A stretch of 64,000 nt of DNA from Lachnospiraceae bacterium. GTDB lineage: Bacteria; Bacillota; Clostridia; Lachnospirales; Lachnospiraceae. Made by a program: the position numbers and the translations under genes. Shown one piece after another: positions 10,445 to 20,757 of this stretch (the stretch's first letter is position 1; the number at the start of each line of letters is the position of its first letter). The stretch is from positions 1,240,001-1,304,000 of the forward strand of contig JAJXRY010000001.1 of assembly GCA_021628825.1 (NCBI GenBank), given 5' to 3'. Below the pieces are notes generated by a model. That model saw only the letters and a list, made by a program, of their open reading frames with translations. It made no database searches and was not told where the DNA came from.

Positions 10445-10621
10445 TCCCTTTTTTTCATCTTGGAATTAGGATGTGCGGAGAGTCCGGAAGTTATTCTTTC
10501 ATCTAAAAAAATACCATTCTATCTAAATACAAGTATAAACTCAAACAAGATCTATGAAATCATTTTTCTCATATACATGGCCATGGCGGCAAAAAGCAAT
10601 TCTTCATGGCTCTGAACGTCA

Positions 10622-11639
10622 CTAAACAACATACCTCGAAATGAGATACAGCAAAAACAAATGCACCGGATAAAACGCATAGAAGAAGTACTTCATCGAA
10701 AGTCCACGTTCCCCGTTATACTTCTTTACCGGAATCAGCGTAAAGAAGCTGGTAATTTCGATAAAATTGAATACCGTAAGTGCAATGCATCCGGCAAGGA
10801 CGCTCTTCACATGATTCTTACGGAAAGCATACATCAGCGTGATCGTCACAATCCCGAGTGCCGAATAATCAGTATGTAAAAGATCTGCCACAAGTGCTCC
10901 CATGGCCAGAATCGTCATATCGGTACAAAGCACCTGATAGGAAGCCACACTGTTTTTGCTGATAAAAATCGCTGCATAAAGCAAAACCGGCACAAGAATT
11001 CCGACACTCCAGCAGATCCTGTCCGGGAGTTCCCCGATATACTTAAAGATCATTGCCCGGATCACAACTGCCGGAAGTACAATACCGGTAATACGGAACA
11101 CCCAGGCGAAAAGCTTCGTCCAGATATTTTTCCCGAATCCTTCTGCATGACGGCTCACAAATTCATAGCCGCACATGCACAGCAGTCCGATAAACAGCGT
11201 AAAAAAATACGTTCTGATAATAAGGATAAAGGATTCCGCCAATCTTTGGCACATCTCCCATGGCTCTTGTAATCGCCAGATCAAACGGAACCTCTGAAAT
11301 CAATGCAAAGAGTAACAGGTTTCTTCCATATTTCAGGCGGCTTCTGGTATGCAAGAATCCTTCAATCAGCAGAAAGCAGAAAATTGGAAATCCCATTCTT
11401 CCAATTAACCGCATGATCATGTCCATGAGATAAAGCACTCCATATTGCGCCATGAATTCCTGCAGGCCTGCCTGCGTCTGCATGGCCTGTGCCATTCCAA
11501 GGTCTGATAACTTTCCCTCCAGTACAACTGCTCCCACATGATCGATAAACATGGTCGTAATGGCAATAATTTTAAGTGTACTTCCGGGGATTCCTTTTTC
11601 CCTGCTGACTTCATTCGATATACTGACTGCCTGTTCCAT
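10622..11639 (-). CDS. TraX family membrane protein (one frameshift)
   Basis: About 338 residues and roughly eight membrane segments. STLKIIAITTMFIDHVGAVV, near residue 20, is the TraX-type N-terminal motif with the membrane-embedded Asp-His pair. GRMGFPIFCFLLIEGF and EVPFDLA follow as family blocks. TraX of F plasmids acetylates pilin, while chromosomal Bacillota relatives are uncharacterised acyltransferase-like proteins. Removing one base from the run at 11201-11207 joins the halves. AAAGGAA precedes the chosen ATG. It lies 32 bases after the LiaF-like gene and may be cotranscribed with it. Confidence 0.82.
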
Positions 11640-11671
11640 TTTTTTAATTCCTTTCCGGTTCTTTTTTCCAT

Positions 11672-12443
11672 TTATATATAAATGATCTGTACTTCCCCCA
11701 TGCTTACGCTTCCTGTCAGAATTACCGTATGCCCTTCGGAGGGCTGATGCATATTTTGCTCTGAAACACTTCCCAGCATGGAGCTGATCTGATTTTCCAC
11801 TTTCCATTCCTTAGGAAGAAAAATCTGTGTTTCCCCAAAGCTGTTGCTCACATCAATCGTTGCTGTTTCCTGCTGCATCAGGGCATTATCAAAATAAACC
11901 TTCATCTCTCCAAAGGAATTCTGCAATACAGCCGATCTGAAATTATCCGTATTCACATATTTACTGGTTGCACCAAAGCTGTTCTTAAAAAACAGCATCT
12001 CACCATTTACCTGATCCGTGGTTTCTCCGAAGGCCGTATCATAGACCTGCTGTCCCTGTCCATTCTGATAATGATCCGATTTAAAATGCTGATCGGAAAA
12101 ATTGCTGTGACGCTTCCTCGCACGTTCCGTTCTTCTTTGTGAAGCCTGCTTCCCAAACAGCATGGAGAACCCGATTGACAGTAACGCTGCTGCTCCCAAT
12201 ACCGGAACCGGCGTAATGGATTCAATATGAAGCTGTGGCGCATACAGAATTCCGATGATTGCCAGTGAGAAGAACAGTCCCCAGAACGACAGCTCCCATA
12301 AGCTTCCAACTGCAACAACTCCCAGTAAAACCGCAGCAATCAGCTTCCCTGATACTTCAGGTATCACTCCCAGTCCGCCTGCCAATATGAGAACTGCAAT
12401 TCCAATAAACAATAATGCCCAGATCACTTTCCCTTTTTTTCAT
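11672..12443 (-). CDS. LiaF-like membrane protein, cell-wall-stress family (start frame corrected)
   Basis: The N-terminal half has four short hydrophobic segments (ALLFIGIAVLILAGGLGV and following). The C-terminal half is a soluble beta-rich domain with repeated NSFGE/TAFGET motifs, typical of the LiaF C-terminal/DUF2154 fold. In other Bacillota LiaF inhibits a histidine kinase that senses envelope stress; no LiaRS genes adjoin here. Shortening the seven-base A run gives the start MKKGKVIWALLFIG behind AAGGA; otherwise a GTG at 12427 would have to be used. Confidence 0.72.
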
Positions 12444-12561
12444 TCCTTTATCCTCTTTTTCTTCTAATTTACATTTCAGTGGCTTATAATACATTCTTCT
12501 TACTTCTACATTTATATTCTATTTCGAAAGAAATGTAAATATCCTTTCATCAAGAGGTCAG

Positions 12562-12594
12562 AAAAAGAGGGTAAGATGCATCAATCCTACCCTC
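12562..12594 (-). terminator. Terminator after carB
   Basis: GAGGGTA and TACCCTC arms around a 14-base loop, followed by TTTTTC on the minus strand, 30 bases after the carB stop. Confidence 0.8.
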
Positions 12595-12623
12595 AGTTGC
12601 ATTTCTGTTTCCTGTTTTATCTC

Positions 12624-15600
12624 TTACAGATCGGTAATCTCGCTGTGAAGCTCCTGTAAGGATTTCAGTTCCTCCATTTTATGAGTCTTCACATAATGGA
12701 TTCCTTCTGCCGTTGCCTTTGCAGCTGCAACGGTTGTAATATAAGGCACCTTCGCCTTAATTGCTGCCTTACGCAGATAGCTGTCGTCCTGTACCCCGCT
12801 CTTGCCGATCGGAGAATTTACGATGAGCTGGATTTCTCCGTTTGCAATCATATCAGAAATATCCGGGCGTCCCTCGTAAAGCTTGTTTGCCTTAACCGCA
12901 GGCACACCTGCCGCAGTCAGATAAGCAAAGGTTCCGCTTGTTGCAACGATCTTAAATCCATCTCCGACAAGGCTCTTTGCCACTTCAACCACTTCGTCCT
13001 TATCCTTATTATTCACGGAAATCAGAACGGTGCCTTCTAACGGAAGCTTGGACTGTACGGCTTCCTGTGCCTTAAAGAAGGCCTCCCCACAGGATACGGA
13101 TAAGCCAAGAACCTCTCCTGTAGAACGCATTTCCGGTCCGAGTACCGGATCAACCTCCTGGAACATATTGAACGGGAATACAGCTTCCTTTACTCCATGA
13201 TAAGGAATGTTCTGCTCCTTTAATGCCGGCACCGGTGAAGGACGGCCTGTAATTTCAGAGGTAATAATATCAGTTGCAAGCGGTACCATACGGATGTTGC
13301 ATACCTTGGAAACAAGAGGCACAGTACGGGATGCTCTCGGGTTTGCCTCCAGTACGAATACCTTGCCTTTTTCAATCGCATACTGCATATTCATAAGTCC
13401 CTTGACATGCATTTCTTCTGCAATCTTACGGGTATATTCTTTAATCGTCTTTACATTCTCTTCGCTGATGTGTACAGAAGGAATAATACATGCAGAGTCA
13501 CCGGAATGAACACCGGCAAGCTCAATATGCTCCATCACTGCCGGAACAAAGGCGTGTGTTCCATCACTGATCGCATCGGCTTCACATTCTAATGCATGAT
13601 TTAAGAAACGGTCAATCAGAATCGGACGATCCGGTGTTACACCCACCGCAGCCTTCATATATTCTGCCATACTCTCATCATCATAAACGACCTCCATACC
13701 ACGTCCGCCAAGGACATAAGAAGGACGTACCATAACCGGATATCCGATGTTGTTGGCAATCCTGATGGCATCATCTACGGTGACTGCCATTCCTGACTCC
13801 GGCATCGGAATCTCTAACTTCTCCATCATCGCACGGAACAGGTCACGGTCTTCTGCAAGATCAATAACTGCAGGTGCGGTTCCTAAAATACGGACGCCGT
13901 TCTTTTCCAGTTCTGCTGCCAGATTAAGCGGTGTCTGTCCACCAAACTGTGCAATCACGCCAAGCGGCTTTTCTTTCTTATAAATGCTCAATACATCTTC
14001 CAGTGTTAACGGCTCAAAATAGAGCTTATCGGAGGTATCATAGTCGGTCGAAACCGTCTCCGGATTACAGTTCACAATGATCGTTTCAAAGCCAAGCTTC
14101 TTAAGTGCCATAGCCGCATGTACACAGCAGTAGTCAAATTCGATACCCTGGCCGATACGGTTCGGGCCGCCGCCTAAGATCATGATCTTCTGCTTATCAG
14201 ATACCGGATCCTTGTCCGTTGCATTGTAGGTAGAATAATAGTAAGCTCTGTCTTTCGTTCCGCTTACATGAACGCCTTCCCATGCTTCTTCTACACCGAT
14301 TGCAATACGGTGGTTGCGGATTTCTTCCTCCGGAATCTCCAATAACTGACTTAAATATTTATCAGAGAATCCATCCTTCTTTGCAGCGGTCAGTTGTTCA
14401 TCACTGATCATTTCACCCTTATGCTTTAAGATCTCTTCCTCTTCTTCTACAAGCTCCTTCATCTGTTCGATAAAGTATGCCTTTACCTTCGTCAGGTCGA
14501 AAATTTCCTCTACGGTTGCACCCTTACGAAGTGCTTCATACATCAGGAAATGACGCTCACTTGACGAAGTTGCCAGTCTCTTTAATAACTCCTCTTTCGA
14601 TAACCGGTCAAAGTTCTTTACATGCCCCAGACCATAGCGTCCGGTTTCCAGGGAACGGATTGCTTTCTGGAATGCCTCCTTATAATTCTTACCGATACTC
14701 ATGACCTCACCAACGGCTCTCATCTGGGTACCCAGCTTATCCTCGACGCCCTTGAACTTTTCAAAAGCCCAGCGTGCAAACTTAATTACAACATAATCTC
14801 CGTCCGGTACATACTTATCCAGCGTACCATACTTACCACAGGGGATGTCCTTTAAGGTAAGTCCGCATGCCAGCATGGCAGAAACCAGTGCAATCGGGAA
14901 TCCGGTTGCCTTGGAGGCAAGTGCAGAAGACCGGGAAGTACGTGGATTGATCTCGATAACGATGATTCGGTCGGTAACCGGATCATGTGCGAACTGTACG
15001 TTCGTTCCACCAATCACCTGTACGGATTCTACAATCTTATAAGCCTGCTCCTGCAATCTCTTCTGACATTCCTCGGAAATAGTCAGCATCGGTGCTGCAC
15101 AGAAGGAGTCACCGGTGTGCACCCCGAGTGGATCGATATTTTCAATGAAGCAGACGGTAATGATGTTGCCCTCTGCATCTCTTACTACTTCCAGCTCCAG
15201 CTCTTCCCATCCTAAAATGGATTCCTCTACAAGGACCTGTCCGACAAGACTGGCCTGAAGACCTCTTGCACAGACGGTCTTTAATTCCTCTTTATTATAA
15301 ACGAGTCCGCCACCGGCGCCACCCATGGTATACGCCGGACGTAAAACAACTGGGTAACCAAGCTTTTCAGCAATAGCAAGTGCTTCTTCAACGGAATAAG
15401 CAACTTCACTGCGAGCCATCTCGATCCCCAGTTTGTTCATTGTCTTCTTAAATTCAATTCTGTCTTCACCACGTTCAATCGCATCTACCTGAACGCCAAT
15501 TACCTTCACATTGTATTTTTCAAGGATTCCTGCCTTGTTCAACTCGGAACAGAGATTCAATCCTGACTGACCACCTAAATTAGGAAGTAATGCATCAGGC

Positions 15601-15845
15601 CGTTCCTTTGCAATAATCTGTTCCAGACGATCTACATTCAACGGTTCGATGTATGTCACGTCTGCGGTTTCCGGATCCGTCATAATGGTTGCCGGATTGG
15701 AATTCACTAAAACAATTTCATACCCCAGCTTCCGTAACGCCTTACACGCCTGTGTGCCGGAATAATCAAATTCGCATGCCTGCCCGATGATAATCGGACC
15801 GGATCCAATAATAAGTACCTTATGAATATCTGTTCTTTTTGGCAT
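12624..15845 (-). CDS. carB: Carbamoyl-phosphate synthase large subunit
   Basis: Forms carbamoyl phosphate from bicarbonate, ammonia and two ATP for pyrimidine and arginine synthesis. About 1073 residues, full length and uninterrupted. Two homologous halves each carry an ATP-grasp domain: GSGPIIIGQACEFDYSG opens the first and GGGPNRIGQGIEFDYCC the second. A C-terminal MGS-like allosteric domain contains LVGDGFKIVATSGT. The start MPKRTDIHKV follows GTGGAGGG. No carA (glutaminase subunit) is adjacent on either side, so the partner must be encoded elsewhere or the enzyme uses free ammonia. A terminator hairpin follows. Confidence 0.97.
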   Translation of the reverse strand: MPKRTDIHKVLIIGSGPIIIGQACEFDYSGTQACKALRKLGYEIVLVNSNPATIMTDPETADVTYIEPLNVDRLEQIIAKERPDALLPNLGGQSGLNLCSELNKAGILEKYNVKVIGVQVDAIERGEDRIEFKKTMNKLGIEMARSEVAYSVEEALAIAEKLGYPVVLRPAYTMGGAGGGLVYNKEELKTVCARGLQASLVGQVLVEESILGWEELELEVVRDAEGNIITVCFIENIDPLGVHTGDSFCAAPMLTISEECQKRLQEQAYKIVESVQVIGGTNVQFAHDPVTDRIIVIEINPRTSRSSALASKATGFPIALVSAMLACGLTLKDIPCGKYGTLDKYVPDGDYVVIKFARWAFEKFKGVEDKLGTQMRAVGEVMSIGKNYKEAFQKAIRSLETGRYGLGHVKNFDRLSKEELLKRLATSSSERHFLMYEALRKGATVEEIFDLTKVKAYFIEQMKELVEEEEEILKHKGEMISDEQLTAAKKDGFSDKYLSQLLEIPEEEIRNHRIAIGVEEAWEGVHVSGTKDRAYYYSTYNATDKDPVSDKQKIMILGGGPNRIGQGIEFDYCCVHAAMALKKLGFETIIVNCNPETVSTDYDTSDKLYFEPLTLEDVLSIYKKEKPLGVIAQFGGQTPLNLAAELEKNGVRILGTAPAVIDLAEDRDLFRAMMEKLEIPMPESGMAVTVDDAIRIANNIGYPVMVRPSYVLGGRGMEVVYDDESMAEYMKAAVGVTPDRPILIDRFLNHALECEADAISDGTHAFVPAVMEHIELAGVHSGDSACIIPSVHISEENVKTIKEYTRKIAEEMHVKGLMNMQYAIEKGKVFVLEANPRASRTVPLVSKVCNIRMVPLATDIITSEITGRPSPVPALKEQNIPYHGVKEAVFPFNMFQEVDPVLGPEMRSTGEVLGLSVSCGEAFFKAQEAVQSKLPLEGTVLISVNNKDKDEVVEVAKSLVGDGFKIVATSGTFAYLTAAGVPAVKANKLYEGRPDISDMIANGEIQLIVNSPIGKSGVQDDSYLRKAAIKAKVPYITTVAAAKATAEGIHYVKTHKMEELKSLQELHSEITDL

Positions 15846-15923
15846 TGTTTTCCCTCCACTTTTGTTCACTGTGAATGATTCTATCACCTGCCATATAGCA
15901 GTGTCAATTGAATTTTAATTAAT

Positions 15924-15966
15924 GTTCTTACGCAGCCAGACACTTGCTGTCAGGCTGCGTAAGAAC
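15924..15966 (-). terminator. Perfect hairpin after the dCMP deaminase gene
   Basis: GTTCTTACGCAGCC and its exact complement flank an 15-base loop. It lies three bases past the stop codon. The following minus-strand bases are AT-rich rather than a clean T run. Confidence 0.65.
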
Positions 15967-15968
15967 AG

Positions 15969-16458
15969 TTACTCTGGAAGATACCACTGCAGGTTTCTGG
16001 CAGGAATGACCTCATACTGATCCGGTCCCTCGCCCTTGCGCAGGTACACGTTACGAATGCCTGCCTGTATGATCTGGCGGGCACATAACGGACAGGGTCT
16101 GGCCGGATGAATGGAATTATCCTCCGGGTTGATACTGGTAAGATACAGGTCTGCTCCCAGTGTCTGCTCTCTTGAGCAGTTCAGCAGCGCATTGGCCTCT
16201 GCATGAATGGCACGGCACATTCCATAACCCTCTCCCTGGTGCATGTTCCGCTGCATCCGGGGACATACCCCAATATCGCAGCAGTTTTTCAAAGCCCCTT
16301 GGTGAACCGTTATAGCCTGTGGAAATCACCGCATCATCCTTTACAATCACCGCCCCATACTTTCTTTTCAGACAGGTGCTGCGATATGCAAAGTTTTCTG
16401 CGCTGTTTAAATACATATCTTCTTTGGAAATACGCTGCCTTCCCTGTGGTTTAATCAT
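15969..16458 (-). CDS. Deoxycytidylate (dCMP) deaminase (one frameshift)
   Basis: Deaminates dCMP to dUMP, feeding thymidylate synthesis. The zinc site is complete: HAEANALLN (HAE, with the Glu as proton shuttle) and PCPLCARQII (PCxxC). The N-terminal half has STCLKRKYGAVIVKDD and STGYNGSPRG, the dCMP deaminase signature. Removing one base from the TTTTT at 16285-16289 gives GFENCCDIGVCPRM and joins the two halves into about 162 residues. The gene overlaps the end of the upstream esterase by eight bases, which suggests translational coupling. Relatives are often named comEB. Confidence 0.9.
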
Positions 16459-17305
16459 TGCTCAGCTTCTCCTTAAAAAATGCAATCATATTATCCCAGA
16501 TTTCCTTCTGGAAGAATCGTAAATCGGCATGGTCTGCGCCATCTACTTCAAGTAACGTAACATCACAGCCTGCTTCCTCCAGGGCATCATGCAGACGCAC
16601 TCCCTGCTCAAACGGAACACACTTATCATCATTTCCGTGAATAATCAGGAACGGAGGTGCCGTCTTTGTTACATAATGTAACGGGGAAAGCTTCATGGCA
16701 TCCTTTTTAAAGTTATAAACATTCTTTCCCAAAAACATCGTCTCCCAGGTAAGCGCAGCCTCTGCCTCATTGTCCATGCCCGGCATGGTGGTAAGATCCA
16801 CTACCGGATACCACGGGCAGGCTGCCTGAAGTGCACTGGATTCCTCCAGATAGGCTCCCACATCAAACTTCTTATCCGTTGCAAGTGCGGCAAGACTTGC
16901 CAGATGACCGCCGGCAGACTCTCCGGAAATACCGATATGCTTCTTATCTATATGGTAACGGTCTGCATAAGCACGCAGGTAACGGATTCCCGCCTTCACA
17001 TCTTCGAGTGCTGCCGGGAACGGCTCTTCATTGCTTGTACGGTACTGTACGCTCGCTACAACAAAGCCCTTGCGTGCCAGCCTGGAAAGATAAGCCAGAT
17101 GCGCGGATTTGTCCATCTTCATCCATGCACCACCGCAGACCCATACCACACAAGGGTATAACCGGGTATCATCCTCCGGATAAATAATATCCATCTTCAA
17201 ATCCATACGGGTATGTCCGTACCAGGCATCCACCTGTGCAAATGACACATCCGTTGTCACAGAAAACTGCGGCTTTTTGACTGTAACTTCTATTTTCTTT
17301 CTCAT
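16451..17305 (-). CDS. Alpha/beta hydrolase, esterase/lipase of the HSL/BD-FAE type
   Basis: 284 residues, uninterrupted. VCGGAWMKMDKSAHL corresponds to the HGG oxyanion region with the first His replaced by Cys. GESAGGHLAS contains the nucleophilic serine, HGNDDKCVP the acid residue, and DGADHADLRF the histidine. Carboxylic ester hydrolysis, for instance of acylated sugars, is inferred. It is a cytoplasmic protein with no signal peptide. The dCMP deaminase gene overlaps its 3' end. Confidence 0.85.
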   Translation of the reverse strand: MRKKIEVTVKKPQFSVTTDVSFAQVDAWYGHTRMDLKMDIIYPEDDTRLYPCVVWVCGGAWMKMDKSAHLAYLSRLARKGFVVASVQYRTSNEEPFPAALEDVKAGIRYLRAYADRYHIDKKHIGISGESAGGHLASLAALATDKKFDVGAYLEESSALQAACPWYPVVDLTTMPGMDNEAEAALTWETMFLGKNVYNFKKDAMKLSPLHYVTKTAPPFLIIHGNDDKCVPFEQGVRLHDALEEAGCDVTLLEVDGADHADLRFFQKEIWDNMIAFFKEKLSND

Positions 17306-17871
17306 CTGCTGTTTCGCTCCTCCTGTTCTTTCTATACTTTCTACCTCTATACGAACCTTTCAGCCATGCTCCTTCATCATCATCAGACAGCACACGCCGG
17401 CTGAAAAATTTATACTAACATTATCTTAGCGTTTTCAGTAGAAGAATGCAACCGGAATATCCCCGTATCTCTGTCCCGGTTACTGTTCACTCCCGAATCA
17501 GCCCTGAATTAATTATGTTCTGGTGAATCATGAATGAATCATGGGTGAATGAACCATGAGCTGAATAAACCATGTCCTGTCCTTTTTACGTCCTTATCTG
17601 TTTCAACTTATCGTGTCTCGAGATTCTTTTATTGTTTTTTTCGATAAATAATTATTGACATTCATGTTTTTCCGGTGTTATATCTATGTTATATCTATGA
17701 TAAAGTGATTGTGCAAATTACTACCAGATTACTTACAGGTTAAGTGATTAAATGAGATCAAATGAGATTAAATAAAGCTGAAGATAAGCTGAATTGTTGC
17801 AGGCAGATGAAGAAAACCAGAAGCCTGAAACATCAAAAAATCCATACAAACACCAGAAAGGAATCTTCTTT
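17306..17871. other. Long intergenic region with short direct repeats
   Basis: About 560 AT-rich bases between divergent genes. At 17523-17573 ATGAATCATG/GAACCATG-like words recur, and at 17748-17800 AAATGAGAT and AAGCTGAA recur. A good promoter for the DUF2975 operon lies at 17655-17683. I find no RNA gene or ORF of substance. Confidence 0.5.
17655..17683 (+). promoter_or_regulatory. Sigma-70-type promoter for the DUF2975 operon, with repeated TTATATCTATG
   Basis: TTGACA at 17655-17660, a 17-base spacer and TTATAT at 17678-17683. The -10 hexamer is the start of TTATATCTATG, which is repeated immediately (17678-17688 and 17689-17699). That makes a plausible operator for the HTH protein encoded downstream. 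Confidence 0.65.
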
Positions 17872-18322
17872 ATGAAAAAAACAAACTTACTCTTTTTTTA
17901 CCAAATGGCTGCTGGATTTCATGTATTACGCCGGAATCCTCACGACTGTACTTGTTCCTGTCATTATTTATTTTTACGGAAAGTACAACCCATATTTCAG
18001 CATACATATTTTATCCCTCAGTGTTATTTTCATGTTGTCCGGAATTCTCGCCGTCCTGATCATCCGTGAGCTGCGAAGGCTGTTCCTGAGTGTATTAAAC
18101 GACAACTGCTTCATCCATGAAAATGTCCGGAGTCTTAACCGCATGGGAACCTACAGCTTTTTCATCGCCCTGATTACCTGCTGCCGGCTGTTTCTTTACC
18201 TGACTCCGGCTGTGCTGGTCATTATTCTGACCTTCGTGATTGCGGGACTGTTCAGCAAAGTGCTCTCCCAGGTCTTCGACCGGGCAGTCACCTACAAGCT
18301 CGAAAACGACCTGACCATATAA
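17872..18322 (+). CDS. DUF2975 membrane protein (one frameshift)
   Basis: About 149 residues with four hydrophobic segments. The loop NDNCFIHENVRSLNRMGTYSF is the usual conserved region of DUF2975, followed by FDRAVTYKLENDLTI at the C-terminus. Shortening the seven-T run near 17889 gives MKKTNLLFFTKWLLDFMYYA. A YozG-like HTH gene follows 44 bases later, the standard partner for this family. The pair is thought to be regulatory, but the signal is unknown. Confidence 0.8.
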
Positions 18323-18366
18323 AAGCACCGGGTACACTTTTCCCTATCAATGAACGGAGGTAAACA

Positions 18367-18606
18367 ATGGCAATTATCATTAATCTTGACGTGGTGATGG
18401 CTAAAAATAAGATTGGCTTAACTGAACTGGCAAATGAGGTGGACATCACCCTTGCCAACCTTTCCATCCTGAAAAACAACAAAGCCAGGGCCGTCCGCCT
18501 TTCCACCTTAAATGCCATCTGCAAGGCATTAAACTGCCAGCCTGGCGATATCTTAGAATATGTTGACGAGCCTGAGGAAGACGCTTCCTGCACTCCCCCC
18601 GGATAA
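18367..18606 (+). CDS. Small Cro/CI-type helix-turn-helix regulator (YozG-like)
   Basis: 79 residues, essentially one HTH domain: MAKNKIGLTELANEVDITLA, followed by SILKNNKARAVRLSTLNAI, covers helices 2 to 4. The tail EYVDEPEED is acidic. ACGGAGG precedes the ATG. It sits between DUF2975 and DUF4173 genes and probably regulates this operon through the repeat at its promoter. Confidence 0.88.
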   Translation: MAIIINLDVVMAKNKIGLTELANEVDITLANLSILKNNKARAVRLSTLNAICKALNCQPGDILEYVDEPEEDASCTPPG

Positions 18607-18671
18607 CCAACACGAAATGTAACTGTGAAGGTACTGAATAATTACGAATCAATTTCCAAGGAGGAACTACC

Positions 18672-20217
18672 ATGGAACCTGTTAAAACAAATGAAACTAC
18701 AACACCTGTAACTCCCCTGTTTCCGGTTATGGGAATCGGCAGTCTTCTGTATGCCCTGCTTTATACGATCTGCCTGTACCATAATCCATCCGGAATCAGC
18801 TACCCTTTTTACATCGGCGGAACCTGTCTGTTTTTCTGCTTCTTTCGAAGGAAGAGTTCTCTTGCAGACTCTTCGTGTGCGGGCAATGTTGCAATGCAGT
18901 CAATTTCCTGTAAAGGAAATTACAATCGTATCTTAACCCCCCATGACGATCTTCGATCTCAGCAGCCTGATGTTACTTGCACTCTCTGTCTGCTTCACGG
19001 ATTCCTCCTATCTGATCCTGCTTGGGAAAACCCTGATCCTTTTTCTCCTTCTGCATTTATTTCTGTGCAGCTTTTATGAGGACCGGCACGGGGATATCTT
19101 TACTTACGTATGGGCAATGATCAAAACCGTATTTTCAAGCCTTGCCTTCCTTGCCCGTCCATTTACGGATCTTACTGCCTATGTGAAAAACCGTCGGAAT
19201 ATCCAGACATCCCATACAGACAACAGACGTGTTCTTTCTATTGTGATCGGATTGACGGTTGCGCTGCTTGCCCTTCCTGTCATCCTGTTACTTTTAGGAA
19301 GCGCCGATGCCGTTTTTGCCAATCTCTTTCAGGATGCATGGAACGTCTTTGAAGGAATTATGATCCATGGAGATATTTTGACCATACTGGTCATGTTTCT
19401 TTTTGGCTTTTTCCTCAGCTACTGCCTCCTTTGCCGGCTGCAGACACCCAATCTGAAGGAAGCTCCTTCCTGTCAAAAAGAAGATCCCGTGATTGCCATA
19501 ACATTTACGTCCATCTTCTCAGTAATTTACGTTCTGTTCTGTGTGATTCAGATTGTGTACCTTTTTGCAGGTCTCGGCACACTTCCTGAAAACTATACCT
19601 ATGCTTCCTATGCAAGAGCGGGCTTCTTCCAGCTGGTATTTGTATGCCTGATTAATCTCGTTTCGGTATTGCTGTGCATCCGCCTGTTCCGTCCGCACCG
19701 CATTCTGCAGCTCCTGCTTTCGGTGGTATCACTGTGTACCTTTGTCATGATTGCATCGAGTGCCTACCGGATGCTGCTCTATATCAGTGTATATCAACTG
19801 ACCGTACTACGTGTTTTCGTATTGTGGAGTCTGTTGGTCATCAGCTTCTTAATGGTTGGAACCCTGGTTCTGATTTATAAACCGGACTTTCCCTTTGTAC
19901 GGTATGGCATTATTGTCGTAACAGTGCTGTTTCTCTTATACAGCTTCTCCCGGCCGGATTACCGGATTGCACGTTACAATATTTCCCATGTCGCAAAGGA
20001 TGATTACGCCCTTACCTATCTCTGCCAGCTGTCTGCCGATGCAGCCCCGGTGATTCTTGAGGAACTCCCGGAGGAAAGCGATGATCCGGATGATTACTAC
20101 CTTTCCAATCTGCGGCAGGAGTATGTGGATTATCTCTCCGATTGTACCTCTGACCTTTCCATCCGGAGCTTTAATTTTTTTCCCGCTGGAAAGCGAAAAA
20201 AACTGCTTGGGAATTGA
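18672..20217 (+). CDS. DUF4173/DUF4153 multi-pass membrane protein (frameshifts near 18.83-18.94 kb)
   Basis: About 510 residues. The N-terminus (LLYALLYTICLYHNPSGISY) and the long C-terminal frame from 18943 both match DUF4173 proteins. The latter carries roughly ten hydrophobic segments and a soluble tail, ISHVAKDDYALTYLCQLSADA. Between 18830 and 18943 the frame is lost more than once; I could not restore every step, so this part is uncertain. AAGGAGG precedes the ATG. The function is unknown; the family is often found with small HTH and DUF2975 proteins. Confidence 0.75.
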
Positions 20218-20245
20218 TTTTTTTCGGCATATTATAGCTACAATG

Positions 20246-20274
20246 AAGGAGTGGCAGATCTGCCACTCCTTTTC
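20246..20274 (+). terminator. Terminator after the DUF4173 gene
   Basis: A perfect 26-base palindrome, AAGGAGTGGCAGA and its complement, followed by TTTTCT. Confidence 0.82.
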
Positions 20275-20323
20275 TATGGAAGCAGCTTTCGCACCAAACA
20301 TCATAACTATATGGAGATTTATT

Positions 20324-20755
20324 ATGGAACAGATCGAAATTGCAGAGTATCAGAAAATTCTGGAACGCAATCCTTTTTGCAAATTACTGGGACTTGAGGT
20401 CACCTCCGTTTCCGAAGGGCATGTGCAGGGACGTATCCCGTTCGACTCCCGCTTTCAGAATATGTATGGCGATTATCACGGTGGCGCACTCTATGCTGCC
20501 GCCGACACCTTCTGTGGACTGGCAGCCATCACTTATGGCAGTTATGTCACTACGATTGATGCCAATATGCAGTACCTCCGGGCGGGCAGAGACACCGAAT
20601 ACATCACTTATGACGCAAGTGTCATCAAACGTGGACGCACCATTACCGTCGTTCAATTCTCCTGCTGTGATGACAAAAGCACTTTAATTAACACCGGCAC
20701 CTTCTCCTTCTACAGTAAGGAAAATGCCTGCCCGGCCGGCATATTTGAAAAATAA
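20324..20755 (+). CDS. PaaI-type hotdog-fold thioesterase
   Basis: 143 residues. NPFCKLLGLEV, GRIPFDSRFQNMYGDYHGGALYAAADT (the H-G-G segment is the hotdog helix start with the catalytic region) and ATITYGSYV-like strands identify the hotdog fold. MQYLRAGRDT and KRGRTITVVQF are the typical later strands. It hydrolyses acyl-CoA thioesters, probably aromatic or medium-chain ones. The ATG at 20324 is used, because upstream in-frame codons belong to the preceding intergenic hairpin. It is convergent with tcdA, with two bases between the stops. Confidence 0.85.
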   Translation: MEQIEIAEYQKILERNPFCKLLGLEVTSVSEGHVQGRIPFDSRFQNMYGDYHGGALYAAADTFCGLAAITYGSYVTTIDANMQYLRAGRDTEYITYDASVIKRGRTITVVQFSCCDDKSTLINTGTFSFYSKENACPAGIFEK

Positions 20756-20757
20756 GC

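Noticed and set aside
10403..10615. Plus-strand 70-codon frame between the CmpB-like and TraX genes
   Set aside because: It begins inside the CmpB-like gene on the opposite strand, has no ribosome binding site and shows no protein-like pattern.
12681..15215. Plus-strand frames inside carB, and similar frames opposite secA and tex
   Set aside because: Shadows of strongly coding minus-strand genes.
17523..17573. Short ATCATG-like repeats as a regulatory array
   Set aside because: Irregular spacing and only loose similarity; no clear unit.
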